From: SIG672 sp045580325
GTDB taxonomy: Bacteria; Bacillota; Clostridia; Oscillospirales; CAG-272
Assembly (NCBI GenBank): GCA_045580325.1
Contig: JAZNNR010000022.1
Span: forward strand, 62,001 to 126,000
Length of the DNA stretch: 64,000 nucleotides
Direction of reading: 5' to 3'
Shown: one piece after another, positions 25,327 through 34,162 of the stretch
Numbering within the stretch: position 1 is the stretch's first letter
Layout of the letters: each line of letters begins with the position of its first letter
The notes under the pieces: generated by a model
What the model saw: the letters and a program-made list of their open reading frames with translations, nothing else
Database searches by the model: none
Told to the model about the DNA's origin: nothing
Made by a program: the position numbers and the translations under genes

Positions 25327-25839
25327 TTACAGTACCAGAGAGGGTGCTGTATATACTCTTGCTGCAAGCTCCTGATTGAGCATATAAAGGCTCTTAGGAT
25401 CGTTGCCGAAAAGCTCCATCTTGGAAATAAGATCGTGAGCGTTTGTTTCCTCTTCGCCCTGTTCCTTTACAAACCAGTCAAGGAACTGCATAGTGCGGAA
25501 ATCGCGAACGTCGTAAGCCGCGCCGTAAATATCGTTTATAAGCGAGGTTACGTACTCTTCGTGCTCAAGACCTGCTTTAAGTACGTCCATATGGCATGTG
25601 AAGACCTTGTCGGGCTTTGCGATAGCATCGAGAGTTACGGGCATATTTTCATTCTGAAGATATGTGTAGAAGAGAAGTGCGTGATCTCTTTCCTCCTGCG
25701 CCTGGATCATATACCAGTTTGCAAATCCGTCAAGACCCTGAGCCTTGAAGTAGTTTGAAAAATCGAGATAGAGATAAGCGGAATAAAATTCCTTGTTTAT
25801 CTGCTGATTAAGAAGCTTGTGTACCTTTTCGTTTACCAT
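25327..25839 (-). CDS. ftnA: bacterial ferritin (FtnA-like)
   Basis: 170 residues with the diiron centre ligands E and ExxH in NKEFYSAYLYLDF and QEERDHALLF, and later E and QGEEETN. No haem-binding Met as in bacterioferritin. Stores iron as ferric mineral and consumes peroxide. It lies 23 bases after the flavodiiron gene and before rubredoxin, in one oxygen and iron stress operon. RBS AAGGAG. Confidence 0.92.
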   Translation of the reverse strand: MVNEKVHKLLNQQINKEFYSAYLYLDFSNYFKAQGLDGFANWYMIQAQEERDHALLFYTYLQNENMPVTLDAIAKPDKVFTCHMDVLKAGLEHEEYVTSLINDIYGAAYDVRDFRTMQFLDWFVKEQGEEETNAHDLISKMELFGNDPKSLYMLNQELAARVYTAPSLVL

Positions 25840-25862
25840 AATTTTTTCTCCTTGAATATATA

Positions 25863-27653
25863 TTATTTTATTTCTTCAAAATCTGACGCGCCGTGCTTGC
25901 AAAGCGGGCAGATATAATCTTCGGGAAGGGTGTCGCCCTCGTAGATATAGCCGCATATCTTGCAAACGTAACCCTTTTTGCCTTCGGTTTCGGGCTTCGG
26001 CTTCACGCTGCTGTGATAATATGTGTAGGTCATAGTTTCTCTGTCGGAAAGGACTCTTGCTTCTGTTACAGAGCAGATAAACATTCCGTGAGTATCGAGG
26101 TCAACGTACTGTTCTACCTTCAGCGACATAAACGAGTTGATATATCTCGGAAGGAAGACGAGTCCGTTGTCAGAGCGAAGAGGCTCGCAGTCTGCGAACT
26201 TGTCAACGTTACGTCCGCTCTGGAATCCAAATCTTTCAAAAACAGAGAAGGGAGCATCTACCGTAAGACAGTTGATGTTCATAATACCCGTCTGCTTAAT
26301 AACGTGGTGAGAATAGTTTTCCTTGTTTATCGTTACTGCGATGCGGTTAGGTGTGTTTGTAACCTGAGTTACCGTATTTACAATAAGACCGTTGTCCTTT
26401 TTGCCGTCGTTTGAGGTTACAACGTAAAGACCGTAGCCGATGTTAAAGAGGGCTGTGAGATCGTTCTTGTTTGCCGTCGAGTCCTGCTGTGCAAGATACT
26501 CCTTGCAAAGCTCGTCTGCAAGAGAGTTGAGCTGTGCGGTGCTTTCTTCGCTGAGCGCAGAAAGTATCTTCACGCTTGTTTCGGCGAATGTGAGATTTTT
26601 GCTGTATTCAAGCAAAGCCTTCATAATCTTTGCCGCAAGAGGCGCCCAGCTTCCGTTTTCTATAAAGGCTACCGTGCGATTTGAGAAATTACGCTCGGTC
26701 AGATGGTCGATAAATTCGCGCATAAACGGGAAGATGTCCGCGTTATACGTGGTTGTTGCGAGAACAATTTTGCTGTATTTGAATGCATCTGCGACAGCCT
26801 CTGCAATATCGCATCTTGCAAGGTCGTGGATAACGACCTTCGGGCAACCGTTGGACGCGAGTCTTTCGGCAAGCTGACGGACAGCCTTTTTGGTGTTGCC
26901 GTAAACCGAGGTGTAAGCAATAACGATACCTTCTTCCTCGGGCTGATAGCTCGACCATGTGTTGTAAAGATTCAGATAATATCCGAGATTTTCTTTAAGA
27001 ACAGGACCGTGAAGCGGGCAGATCATCTGAATATCGAGCGTTGCTGCCTTTTTGAGCAGATTTTGCACCTGTGCGCCGTATTTTCCGACGATACCGATGA
27101 AATATCTGCGAGCCTCGTCTGCCCACGGCTCATCTGCATCGAGAGCACCGAATTTGCCAAATCCGTCGGCAGAGAAGAGAACCTTGTCCGCCGTGTCATA
27201 GGTTACGATAACCTCAGGCCAATGTACCATAGGTGCGGCAACGAAGGCGAGAGTATGCTTTCCAAGCGAAAGGGTATCGCCTTCGCCGACGACAAGACGT
27301 CTTTCGGAAAAATCAGTACCGAAAAAGTTTTTCATCATAGCAAAAGCCTTTGAGGAAGAAACTATCGTAGCGCTCGGATATGCCTTTGCAAAGTTCATAA
27401 TGTTTGCAGAATGGTCGGGCTCCATATGCTGAATTATCAGGTAGTCGGGAACTCTGTTTCCGAGAGTGTTCTGAATATTGTCAAGCCACTGATGCGTAAA
27501 AGAGGCATCTACCGTGTCCATAATTGCAATTTTTTCGTCTATTATCGCATAGGAATTATAAGAAATTCCGTTTGGAACTCTGTACTGACCTTCAAAAAGG
27601 TCGATCTTACGGTCGTTTACTCCGATATATTTTATGTCTTGGGTTATAAACAT
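25863..27653 (-). CDS. fprA: four-domain flavodiiron protein (oxygen/NO reductase)
   Basis: 596 residues in four domains. Residues 1-~250 are metallo-beta-lactamase-like with diiron ligands H76-x-E78-x-D80-H81, then HWPEV, DGFG, and CPLHG. ~255-395 is a flavodoxin (TSVYGNTKKAV). ~405-540 is a flavin-reductase-like domain (GLYVVTSNDG, NPNRIAVTINKENYSHH). ~553-596 is a rubredoxin (CKICGYIYEG, CPLCKHGASD). The protein reduces O2 to water, or NO to N2O. The fused flavin reductase and rubredoxin suggest it can take electrons from NAD(P)H with few partners. First gene of its operon. Confidence 0.93.
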   Translation of the reverse strand: MFITQDIKYIGVNDRKIDLFEGQYRVPNGISYNSYAIIDEKIAIMDTVDASFTHQWLDNIQNTLGNRVPDYLIIQHMEPDHSANIMNFAKAYPSATIVSSSKAFAMMKNFFGTDFSERRLVVGEGDTLSLGKHTLAFVAAPMVHWPEVIVTYDTADKVLFSADGFGKFGALDADEPWADEARRYFIGIVGKYGAQVQNLLKKAATLDIQMICPLHGPVLKENLGYYLNLYNTWSSYQPEEEGIVIAYTSVYGNTKKAVRQLAERLASNGCPKVVIHDLARCDIAEAVADAFKYSKIVLATTTYNADIFPFMREFIDHLTERNFSNRTVAFIENGSWAPLAAKIMKALLEYSKNLTFAETSVKILSALSEESTAQLNSLADELCKEYLAQQDSTANKNDLTALFNIGYGLYVVTSNDGKKDNGLIVNTVTQVTNTPNRIAVTINKENYSHHVIKQTGIMNINCLTVDAPFSVFERFGFQSGRNVDKFADCEPLRSDNGLVFLPRYINSFMSLKVEQYVDLDTHGMFICSVTEARVLSDRETMTYTYYHSSVKPKPETEGKKGYVCKICGYIYEGDTLPEDYICPLCKHGASDFEEIK

Positions 27654-27689
27654 ATTTTTCCTCCGAAGGTAAAATTTTGATCCTTATGT

Positions 27690-27718
27690 ATTATAACATA
27701 GAGTTTCTTATTTGTAAA
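27690..27718 (-). promoter_or_regulatory. promoter of flavodiiron operon
   Basis: On the minus strand TTTACA-N17-TATAAT about 40 bases before the start codon. Confidence 0.7.
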
Positions 27719-27733
27719 TCCAATTTGTAAATT

Positions 27734-28435
27734 TTACTCGAGAATTTTTCCGTCCGTCGAGATAGTAACTACCTGCCAGGGAATGAATTTTCCGCTTGCC
27801 TGCAGAGCGCGCCTCACCGCATTTTCGATACCGCTACAGCAGGGGACCTCCATTCTTACGACCTTAACGCTCCTAATATTATTGTTTCTGATTATCTGCG
27901 TGAGCTTTTCGGAGTAATCCCCCTCGTCAAGCTTCGGGCAGCCTATGAGGGTTATGTGATTTTTTATAAATTCATTATGAAAATTACCGTAAGCGTAAGC
28001 CGTGCAGTCGGCTGCGATAAGTAGATTTGCACCGTCAAAATAAGGTGCATTTGTCGGTACGAGCTTTATCTGACAGGGCCACTGTGAAAGCTGACTTGTG
28101 CCCGAAAAAGCGGGAGCTTTAACACCCTGCGAGCTTTCGCGCTTTATCGACCTTGACTGTGTTCCGGGGCAACCGCAAGGGAGCTTTTTCTCGACTCTTT
28201 TGGCTTTTGCACTAAGCACTGCGGCTTCATTGTAAGCGGGAGCCTCGCGAAGCTCAAAGGTTATAGCGTCTACCGGACAAGCGGGAAGACAGTCGCCCAG
28301 TCCGTCGCAGTAATCCTCGCGGGTAAGCATTGCCTTGCCGTCTATCATTTCGATAGCACCCTCGTGGCAAGCCTCGGCACAAGCGCCGCATCCGTTACAT
28401 TTTTCCTTGTCTATCTTTATTATTTTTCTTAACAT
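27734..28435 (-). CDS. ferredoxin-domain protein with 2 [4Fe-4S] clusters
   Basis: 233 residues from the Met at 28435, which has GGAGG upstream. Two cluster motifs (CNGCGACAEACHEGAI and CDGLGDCLPACPVDAI) are at the N-terminus. The rest has more Cys (CGCPG, QWPCQIKL, IAADCTAYA, IGCPKLD, PCCSG), the layout of the ATP-independent 4Fe-4S proteins often found beside fermentation genes. It follows the D-lactate dehydrogenase by 19 bases, so the two share a transcript and possibly a redox task. Confidence 0.8.
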   Translation of the reverse strand: MLRKIIKIDKEKCNGCGACAEACHEGAIEMIDGKAMLTREDYCDGLGDCLPACPVDAITFELREAPAYNEAAVLSAKAKRVEKKLPCGCPGTQSRSIKRESSQGVKAPAFSGTSQLSQWPCQIKLVPTNAPYFDGANLLIAADCTAYAYGNFHNEFIKNHITLIGCPKLDEGDYSEKLTQIIRNNNIRSVKVVRMEVPCCSGIENAVRRALQASGKFIPWQVVTISTDGKILE

Positions 28436-28454
28436 AAATTTATCCTCCGATATC

Positions 28455-29489
28455 TTAGAAGCACTTTCCGCTTTTGCAGTCCTCGGTGTTGCCGCCGCGG
28501 TAGCAAAGCTCGTTCGGGCACTGATTTGTTTCAAAGAAGCTTACTATATTTTGTACCGTGGTTTCGGCGATATTTGACAGGGCCTCTTCGGTCAAAAACG
28601 CTTGGTGAGAGGTTACTATCACGTTCGGCATAGAGATAAGACGCGCGAGAATATCGTCCTCGAGAATATGACCCGAGAAGTCCTCAAAGAAGAAGTCGGA
28701 CTCTTCCTCGTAAACGTCAAGACAAGCCGCGCCGACCTTTCTTGATTTGATTCCTGCAAGCAGCGCCTCGGCATCTACGAGCGCTCCGCGCGAGGTGTTG
28801 AGGATAACGACTCCGCGCTTGCACTTCTCAAGGGTGTCCGCATTTATGACGTGATAGGTCTCCTCTGTAAGAGGGCAGTGGAGCGAGATTATATCGCTCT
28901 TTGAAAAGAGCTCGTCGAGCTCGACGTATCTTACAGTATCACCGTTTTCAAGGTCGCTTGCAGGGAATTTGTCGTAAGCAAGGACCTTCATACCAAATCC
29001 TCGGCAGATGTCGATAAAAGCGCGTCCTATTCGTCCTGTGCCAAGTACGCCGACAGTCTTTCCGTGAAGGTCGAAGCCTGTCATACCCGCAAGGCTGAAA
29101 TTGAAATCTCTCGTGCGGATATAAGCCTTGTGTATTCTGCGAATAGAGGTAAGAAGGAGTGCCATCGTGTGCTCGGCTACTGCATACGGTGAGTACGCAG
29201 GTACTCTGAGCACGTGTATCTTTCCAAAGGCGTATTTTATATCGACGTTGTTAAATCCCGCACAGCGCAGGGCAATCACCTTTACGCCCATCTCGCACAG
29301 ACGGTCGATAACGGCAGCGTTTACAGTGTCGTTTACGAACACGCAGACTCCGTCGTATCCGTTTGCGAGGTTAGCAGTATCCTCGTTGAGCTTTGTTTCA
29401 AAATATTTAAAGGTTATGCCGTTTTCCTTACCAAATCTTTCAAAAGAGGGCTTGTCATACGGCTTTGTGTCAAAAAATGCTATTTTCAT
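28455..29489 (-). CDS. D-lactate dehydrogenase-type 2-hydroxyacid dehydrogenase
   Basis: 344 residues from the Met at 29489. Rossmann NAD site GVLGTGRIGRAFI; catalytic Arg in LNTSRGALVD, Glu in YEEESD, and His in VTSHQAF, all as in fermentative D-lactate dehydrogenases. The tail CYRGGNTEDCKSGKCF has three Cys, an unusual extension. Reduces pyruvate to D-lactate with NADH. Divergent from the Crp/Fnr regulator, with a 130-base shared region. Confidence 0.88.
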   Translation of the reverse strand: MKIAFFDTKPYDKPSFERFGKENGITFKYFETKLNEDTANLANGYDGVCVFVNDTVNAAVIDRLCEMGVKVIALRCAGFNNVDIKYAFGKIHVLRVPAYSPYAVAEHTMALLLTSIRRIHKAYIRTRDFNFSLAGMTGFDLHGKTVGVLGTGRIGRAFIDICRGFGMKVLAYDKFPASDLENGDTVRYVELDELFSKSDIISLHCPLTEETYHVINADTLEKCKRGVVILNTSRGALVDAEALLAGIKSRKVGAACLDVYEEESDFFFEDFSGHILEDDILARLISMPNVIVTSHQAFLTEEALSNIAETTVQNIVSFFETNQCPNELCYRGGNTEDCKSGKCF

Positions 29490-29546
29490 CTCTGATAGAT
29501 TTCCTTTCGGTTTTATAAATAATTTATCTGAAATTTCGTTTTCATC

Positions 29547-29575
29547 TTGATTTTCTGTTTTGATTATAGTAAAAT
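29547..29575 (+). promoter_or_regulatory. promoter of Crp/Fnr regulator
   Basis: TTGATT-N17-TAAAAT, placing the transcript start near 29582, just before the palindrome. Confidence 0.5.
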
Positions 29576-29589
29576 ATGGCTGTAAAGTA

Positions 29590-29605
29590 TGTTGAAATTT
29601 CAACA
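29590..29605. promoter_or_regulatory. perfect 16-bp palindrome, probable Crp/Fnr operator
   Basis: TGTTGAAATTTCAACA equals its own reverse complement. It lies just downstream of the predicted start of transcription and 14 bases before the regulator's start codon, as expected for autoregulation, and could also act on the divergent lactate dehydrogenase. Confidence 0.6.
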
Positions 29606-29618
29606 AAAGGAGAAAATT

Positions 29619-30278
29619 TTGAAAAAACATTTGGAAATTTTAAAAAAATGTCCGCTCTTTTATGATATAGAGGACGAAAATCTTATAAAAATGCTCACCT
29701 GTCTTGGCACAAAGACCGATTTCTTTGATAAGAAATACACGGTTTTTGCCGAAGGAACACCCGCGAAATACATAGGGGTGGTCCTTTCGGGCTCGGTACA
29801 GGTGGTGCAGATCGACTATTACGGTAACAGAAGTATCTTAAGCGAGATAGGAGCTTCACAGGTTTTCGGCGAGGCGTTTGCCTGTGCAGAAACAGAGGTG
29901 CTTCCCGTAAGCGTAGTAGCAAATGAGCCGAGCGAGATAATGCTTATAGACTGCTCGCATATACTGCACACCTGCTCAAATAACTGCGGCTTTCACCAAC
30001 AGCTCATTTTTAATCTTATGAAGGATCTTGCCGAAAAAACTATCACATTCCATCAGAAAATGGAAATAACCTCGAGGCGCACAACAAGGGAAAAGCTGAT
30101 GGCTTATCTTATGATGCAGTCAAAGACAGCTCAAAGCGACCGCTTTGATATCCCCTTTGACAGACAGGAGCTTGCCGATTATCTCGACGTTGACCGAAGC
30201 GGACTGTCGGTCGAAATAAGCAAGCTTAAAAGCGAGGGAATAATAGAGAACTCGAAAAATCACTTCGTTCTCCTGTGA
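29619..30278 (+). CDS. Crp/Fnr-family transcriptional regulator
   Basis: 219 residues from a TTG at 29619, preferred because AAAGGAG lies 6 bases upstream; an earlier ATG at 29589 sits inside the palindrome. N-terminal cyclic-nucleotide-like beta-barrel (VFAEGTPAKYIGVVLSGSVQV), dimer helix, and C-terminal helix-turn-helix (DRQELADYLDVDRSGLSVEI). No N-terminal Cys cluster like FNR, though CSHILHTCSNNC holds Cys in the barrel-helix border. Likely controls the divergent D-lactate and ferredoxin genes. Confidence 0.85.
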   Translation: MKKHLEILKKCPLFYDIEDENLIKMLTCLGTKTDFFDKKYTVFAEGTPAKYIGVVLSGSVQVVQIDYYGNRSILSEIGASQVFGEAFACAETEVLPVSVVANEPSEIMLIDCSHILHTCSNNCGFHQQLIFNLMKDLAEKTITFHQKMEITSRRTTREKLMAYLMMQSKTAQSDRFDIPFDRQELADYLDVDRSGLSVEISKLKSEGIIENSKNHFVLL

Positions 30279-30355
30279 TTTTTGTATATATAATATAGTA
30301 ATCGAAAAAAGATAGGCGATATATTCACTGTGTTCACAAAATTGCAAAAAGATAC

Positions 30356-30384
30356 TTGATTTTTTGAGATTTTGGTAGTATAAT
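30356..30384 (+). promoter_or_regulatory. promoter of ECF S-component gene
   Basis: TTGATT-N17-TATAAT. The leader (~80 bases) holds a small CCGC/GCGG hairpin near 30439-30451 but no riboswitch I recognise. Confidence 0.7.
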
Positions 30385-30470
30385 AACGAAATATATAAGG
30401 AATTTAAGTCAGTTAATATGAATCTATATGCGTTGTACCGCACATAGCGGACGACAGTAAGGAGGAATTT

Positions 30471-31058
30471 ATGAAAACAACAAACAAAACAAATGAGCAG
30501 ATCGAAAAGCTCGTACTTATCGCACTGCTCACAGCTATGGTAGCCGTTCTCTCTTATTTCGGAGGCTTTATCAAGATAGGCGGACTTGCATCTATCTCGC
30601 TCACGCTGATACCTGTCGTAATAGGCGCTGCACTTTGCGGACCGCTCGCGGGTGCTTGGCTCGGCGGTGTGTCGGGAGCAATATTTTTCGCGACTGCTGA
30701 CGCGGCATTCTGGTTCGGACTCAGTATTCCCGGAACTGTTATAACAGTTATGGTAAAGGGAATTCTCGCAGGACTGTGTGCAGGGCTTGTCTATAAGCTT
30801 TTTGCAAAATACAACAAATATCTTGCAGTAACGGTAAGCGCAGTGGTTTGCCCAATAGTAAATACCGGAATATTCCTGCTCGGAAGTATGATATTCTTCG
30901 TTGATACGGTCAAAGCAGGCGCATCTGCGGAAGGAACTTCTGTTTTTGTATATCTTATAGTAGCTTTCGTAGGACTTAATTTTGTTTTCGAGCTTCTCGC
31001 AAACATTATATTCAGCCCGGTTATCTTAAAGGTGCTCAGCCTTAGAAAAAAAGCATAA
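30471..31058 (+). CDS. ECF transporter S component
   Basis: 195 residues with about six membrane helices. The N-terminal KLVLIALLTAMVAVLSYFG contains the AxxxA-type motif that docks on EcfT, and GAALCGPLAGAWLGGVSGAIF is typical of ECF substrate-binding subunits. It likely works as a vitamin uptake component sharing the energising EcfA/EcfT with other S units. Substrate not evident. A strong RBS (AAGGAGG) and solitary transcription unit fit a group II (shared-module) ECF component. Confidence 0.8.
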   Translation: MKTTNKTNEQIEKLVLIALLTAMVAVLSYFGGFIKIGGLASISLTLIPVVIGAALCGPLAGAWLGGVSGAIFFATADAAFWFGLSIPGTVITVMVKGILAGLCAGLVYKLFAKYNKYLAVTVSAVVCPIVNTGIFLLGSMIFFVDTVKAGASAEGTSVFVYLIVAFVGLNFVFELLANIIFSPVILKVLSLRKKA

Positions 31059-31077
31059 CTGAGCAAAATCCATATAA

Positions 31078-31135
31078 AAAAAATACACGACCTTAAGGCT
31101 TCGTAAGCTTTTCGGTCGTGTATTTTTTGTTTTTT
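31078..31135. terminator. bidirectional terminator
   Basis: 15-bp stem AAAAAATACACGACC / GGTCGTGTATTTTTT with a 21-base loop containing a second small hairpin. Confidence 0.9.
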
Positions 31136-31140
31136 AGATA

Positions 31141-32124
31141 TTAAACTTTTATTTTTTTCTTGCTTCCAGCTGATTTGTAAGCCGCAACCATGATCTCGGT
31201 AAGAGATACCGCTTCGTCGATACCGAACTTTTCATTAGGCTTATTCTTCACTATACTATCTACCCAGTAATCGAGAGCATCGGGACAGGAGGTTGTAAAC
31301 TCTCTTACAGTAACTTTTTTGTTGTCTGTTTCGGGGCAAGAATATGAGAGCTTACCGCTGCTGATTCGCAGATACCCTTTCGTTCCCGAAATTACTATTG
31401 TGTACGGATCGGCAACAGATACAGATCCTGTTTCAGCCACTCCGATAGCACCGTTTTTGTACTGAAGAAGAGAAACTGCGTTGTCCTCAACGGGATGGTC
31501 TGTAACGCTTGTGAAAATAGAGCAAACGTATTTAGGCATTCCGAGGAACCAGTTAATGAGGTACATCGGATGCGCACCCGAGTCGATCATAGCACCGCCG
31601 CCGCACTGAGTCTTGTCATAGAAATGTGCGGGAAGCCAGTTGCTTATACTGCCCGAATGAACGTTGCGTACTCTCATATAAGTGATCGTGCCGAGCTTTT
31701 TGTCATCAACGATCTCTTTTGCAAGAAGTATAGCCTTGTCTGTCTTGTGAGGGAAGGAGATGGTAAAGTGAACCTTGTTCTTCTTTACGGCACGGCGTAT
31801 CGCTTTAGCGTCCTTCACAGTCAAAGCGAGGACCTTTTCGGTGAAAATATGTTTTTTTGCATTTGCCGCAGCTATCATAAGCTCGGCGTGCATCGACGTG
31901 GGAGCGCAGATAGCAACAGCGTCTATTTCAGTGTTTGCGAGGAGCTCTTCGTAGGATTCATAGAATTTGCATTTTAAATCATTTGCCCATTCTATTCCGC
32001 GCGAAGGCATCTCGTCCCAAACGGCTACGATCTCACAATTTGGATTAGCTGCAAGATAATTTGCGTATCCTTTTGCGTGAATGTGCCAGCCGCTTATCAT
32101 AGCAATTCTTACTTTTTCAGACAT
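31141..32124 (-). CDS. Gfo/Idh/MocA-family oxidoreductase
   Basis: 327 residues. N-terminal Rossmann fold (IAMISGWHIHAKGYA, lacking the usual GxGxxG), then EKVLALTVKDAKAI, the family's EKP-like motif, here EKV, and a C-terminal alpha/beta domain (HFYDKTQCGGGAMIDSGAHPM with catalytic His). Such NAD(P) enzymes oxidise sugars or inositols. It follows the GH2 glycosidase on the same strand with a 97-base gap, suggesting a shared sugar pathway. Confidence 0.85.
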   Translation of the reverse strand: MSEKVRIAMISGWHIHAKGYANYLAANPNCEIVAVWDEMPSRGIEWANDLKCKFYESYEELLANTEIDAVAICAPTSMHAELMIAAANAKKHIFTEKVLALTVKDAKAIRRAVKKNKVHFTISFPHKTDKAILLAKEIVDDKKLGTITYMRVRNVHSGSISNWLPAHFYDKTQCGGGAMIDSGAHPMYLINWFLGMPKYVCSIFTSVTDHPVEDNAVSLLQYKNGAIGVAETGSVSVADPYTIVISGTKGYLRISSGKLSYSCPETDNKKVTVREFTTSCPDALDYWVDSIVKNKPNEKFGIDEAVSLTEIMVAAYKSAGSKKKIKV

Positions 32125-32177
32125 AAAATGTTATCCTTCCTTGTGGTTTGGTTTTCAGTAAAGTTTTTGAGGGTCTT

Positions 32178-32213
32178 AGGAAACTTTTTTCAAAAAGTTC
32201 CCTAAAAGTTTCC
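32178..32213. repeat. imperfect inverted repeat between GH2 and Gfo/Idh genes
   Basis: GGAAACTTTTTT can pair with either AAAAAGTTCCC or AAAAGTTTCC, which follow each other. This may be a transcript-processing hairpin or a REP-like element. Confidence 0.5.
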
Positions 32214-32221
32214 TGAATAAA

Positions 32222-33994
32222 TTATTTTCTTCTGAAATTGATGTCGCGAACGCGGTCGATGCTCATCTTGGGTTTTCTGTCCATATCGAGAAGGCCGTTA
32301 ACCTCCTGGAATACGTCAGTAAGCTGTGTATAGCAGTAGCCGCGGAAGTAATCGCAGTTCTTGAAGCCCATAGTGATGTCCTCGAAGCGTTCAAAGAACT
32401 TTTCCTCATCGGATACAGCACCGCAGTAACCCCAGTTGGAGCCGTGCTCGTCCTTGGCGAATGCAATTCCGCCGTACTCGGTTACAAGCATAGGCTTGCC
32501 CGCGAGGTCATAGCCGTCGCATACGATAGTTCTGTACTTATTGGGCGCACCTGTGAGTATTCCTTCGGTCGACTTGTATTCGTCGGTAAGATCATTTGTA
32601 TAGGGAGCGTAGTCGTGAACAGAAACGATGTCTGTCTGAGTCTGTTCCCAACCGTCGTTTGTAGAAACTATTCTCGTGTCGTCGAGAGAGTGGATCATAT
32701 AATAAAGCGCGTCTGTGAACTGCTGCTGCTCGCGGTTTGTCTTAACTCTGTAAATACCCCAGGACTCGTTCATAGGAACCCATGTGATGATACAGGGGTG
32801 GTTGTAGTCGCGCTTAATTGCCTCCTGCATATCTCTGAAGCAGTTACGCTTCATTGTATCGGAGAAGAAATAGGGGCTAGGAAGCTCTTCCCAAACGAGA
32901 AGACCGAGAACGTCTGCCCAGTAGAGATAACGGGGATCTTCAAACTTCTGATGCTTTCTTGCACCGTTGTAGCCGAGCTGAAGTGTAAGCTCGATGTCTT
33001 TCTTGAGAGCTTCGTCGGAAGGAGCGGTAAGGAAGCCGTCGCGCCAATAACCCTGATCGAGAATAAGACGCTGATAGAGATCGTTGCTGTTAAGATAGAT
33101 CTTTCCGCCCTCGCACTGGATCTTTCTCATACCGAAGTAAGAGGAAAGTGTGTCGATAGCAGTGCCGTTTTCGCAAAGTGTGAGCTTAATGTCGTAAAGA
33201 TTAGGATTGTAGGGCTCCCAAAGGTAGAAGCCTTCAAGCTCGATTTGGTTGTGAGGGAAGTATATGACAGTGTCAACACGTCTTCTTGTTACGTTAAGAG
33301 TAAGAGCCGTAACAAAATTGCCCTTAAAGGAAACTTCAACTGCGAGAGTTCCGTTTTCGGGAACCTCGGTGAGGAGAGTTTCGAGCTTTAAGCATCCGTG
33401 ATCAACGTCGGGAGTAATGCGGATATCGTCAATATACTTCATACCGACAGCTTCGAGCCATACGCTCTGCCAGATACCTGTCATAGGAGCATACCAGCAT
33501 CCAAAGCTTTCGGGTCTGAAGCTCTGTTTACCGCGAGGATACTCAACCTCAAGTCTGTCCTCGCAAAGAACTGTAAGATCGTATGTAGCGTTTCTGTCAA
33601 CAACGTCGTAGGTGATGTCGAACGAGAAGGGAGTATATCCGCCCTCGTGTTCGCCTATGAATTTACCGTTGATCCAAACCTTCGTCTTGTAGTCAACTGC
33701 GCCGAAGTGAAGAATAACGCGCTGACCTTCAAAAGATGCGGGAACGGTAAAGGTACGGTGATACCATACGAAATCGCTGTGGCGGAGATCGTTAATACCC
33801 GAAAGCTCGCACTGATATACGAAAGGAACTGTAATTTCTGTGTCGAGCGATTTTTTGTTCATCCAATTTTCGGAAATACCTTTTCCGGACTCGTCAAACG
33901 CAAAATCCCACTGACCGTTGAGGCAGAGCCAATTTTCTCTTACACGGTCGGGACGGGGATATTCACTGCGCGGAATAATTTTTTCTGTGTTCAT
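32222..33994 (-). CDS. GH2 beta-glycosidase (beta-galactosidase/glucuronidase family)
   Basis: 590 residues from the ATG at 33994 with GGAGG upstream. Sugar-binding jelly-roll (WLCLNGQWDFAFDES), immunoglobulin-like domain, and TIM barrel with acid/base Glu in WVPMNESWGI and nucleophile Glu in VTEYGGI. No signal peptide, so it acts on imported oligosaccharides. The short GH2 form lacks the extra C-terminal domains of LacZ. Paired with the Gfo/Idh oxidoreductase. Confidence 0.9.
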   Translation of the reverse strand: MNTEKIIPRSEYPRPDRVRENWLCLNGQWDFAFDESGKGISENWMNKKSLDTEITVPFVYQCELSGINDLRHSDFVWYHRTFTVPASFEGQRVILHFGAVDYKTKVWINGKFIGEHEGGYTPFSFDITYDVVDRNATYDLTVLCEDRLEVEYPRGKQSFRPESFGCWYAPMTGIWQSVWLEAVGMKYIDDIRITPDVDHGCLKLETLLTEVPENGTLAVEVSFKGNFVTALTLNVTRRRVDTVIYFPHNQIELEGFYLWEPYNPNLYDIKLTLCENGTAIDTLSSYFGMRKIQCEGGKIYLNSNDLYQRLILDQGYWRDGFLTAPSDEALKKDIELTLQLGYNGARKHQKFEDPRYLYWADVLGLLVWEELPSPYFFSDTMKRNCFRDMQEAIKRDYNHPCIITWVPMNESWGIYRVKTNREQQQFTDALYYMIHSLDDTRIVSTNDGWEQTQTDIVSVHDYAPYTNDLTDEYKSTEGILTGAPNKYRTIVCDGYDLAGKPMLVTEYGGIAFAKDEHGSNWGYCGAVSDEEKFFERFEDITMGFKNCDYFRGYCYTQLTDVFQEVNGLLDMDRKPKMSIDRVRDINFRRK

Positions 33995-34129
33995 GTGGGA
34001 ATATACCTCCAAACAAAATATAACAACTTAATGTTACCATAAATCATGAAATTTGTCAATATCTACACAGCTAAAAAGCAAAAAAGAACACTCTTTATCT
34101 AAAATATCAAAAAATATAGTGAAAAAGGA

Positions 34130-34157
34130 AAAACAGCCTCGGAAAAGAGGCTGTTTT
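34130..34157 (-). terminator. terminator of the zinc-ribbon membrane protein gene
   Basis: AAAACAGCCTC / GAGGCTGTTTT with a 6-base loop, followed on the minus strand by a T-rich run. Confidence 0.85.
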
Positions 34158-34162
34158 AAAGA

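Noticed and set aside
30385..30470. Riboswitch in the leader of the lone ECF S-component gene
   Set aside because: Only one short hairpin; no match to the preQ1, THF, TPP, FMN or cobalamin cores I looked for.
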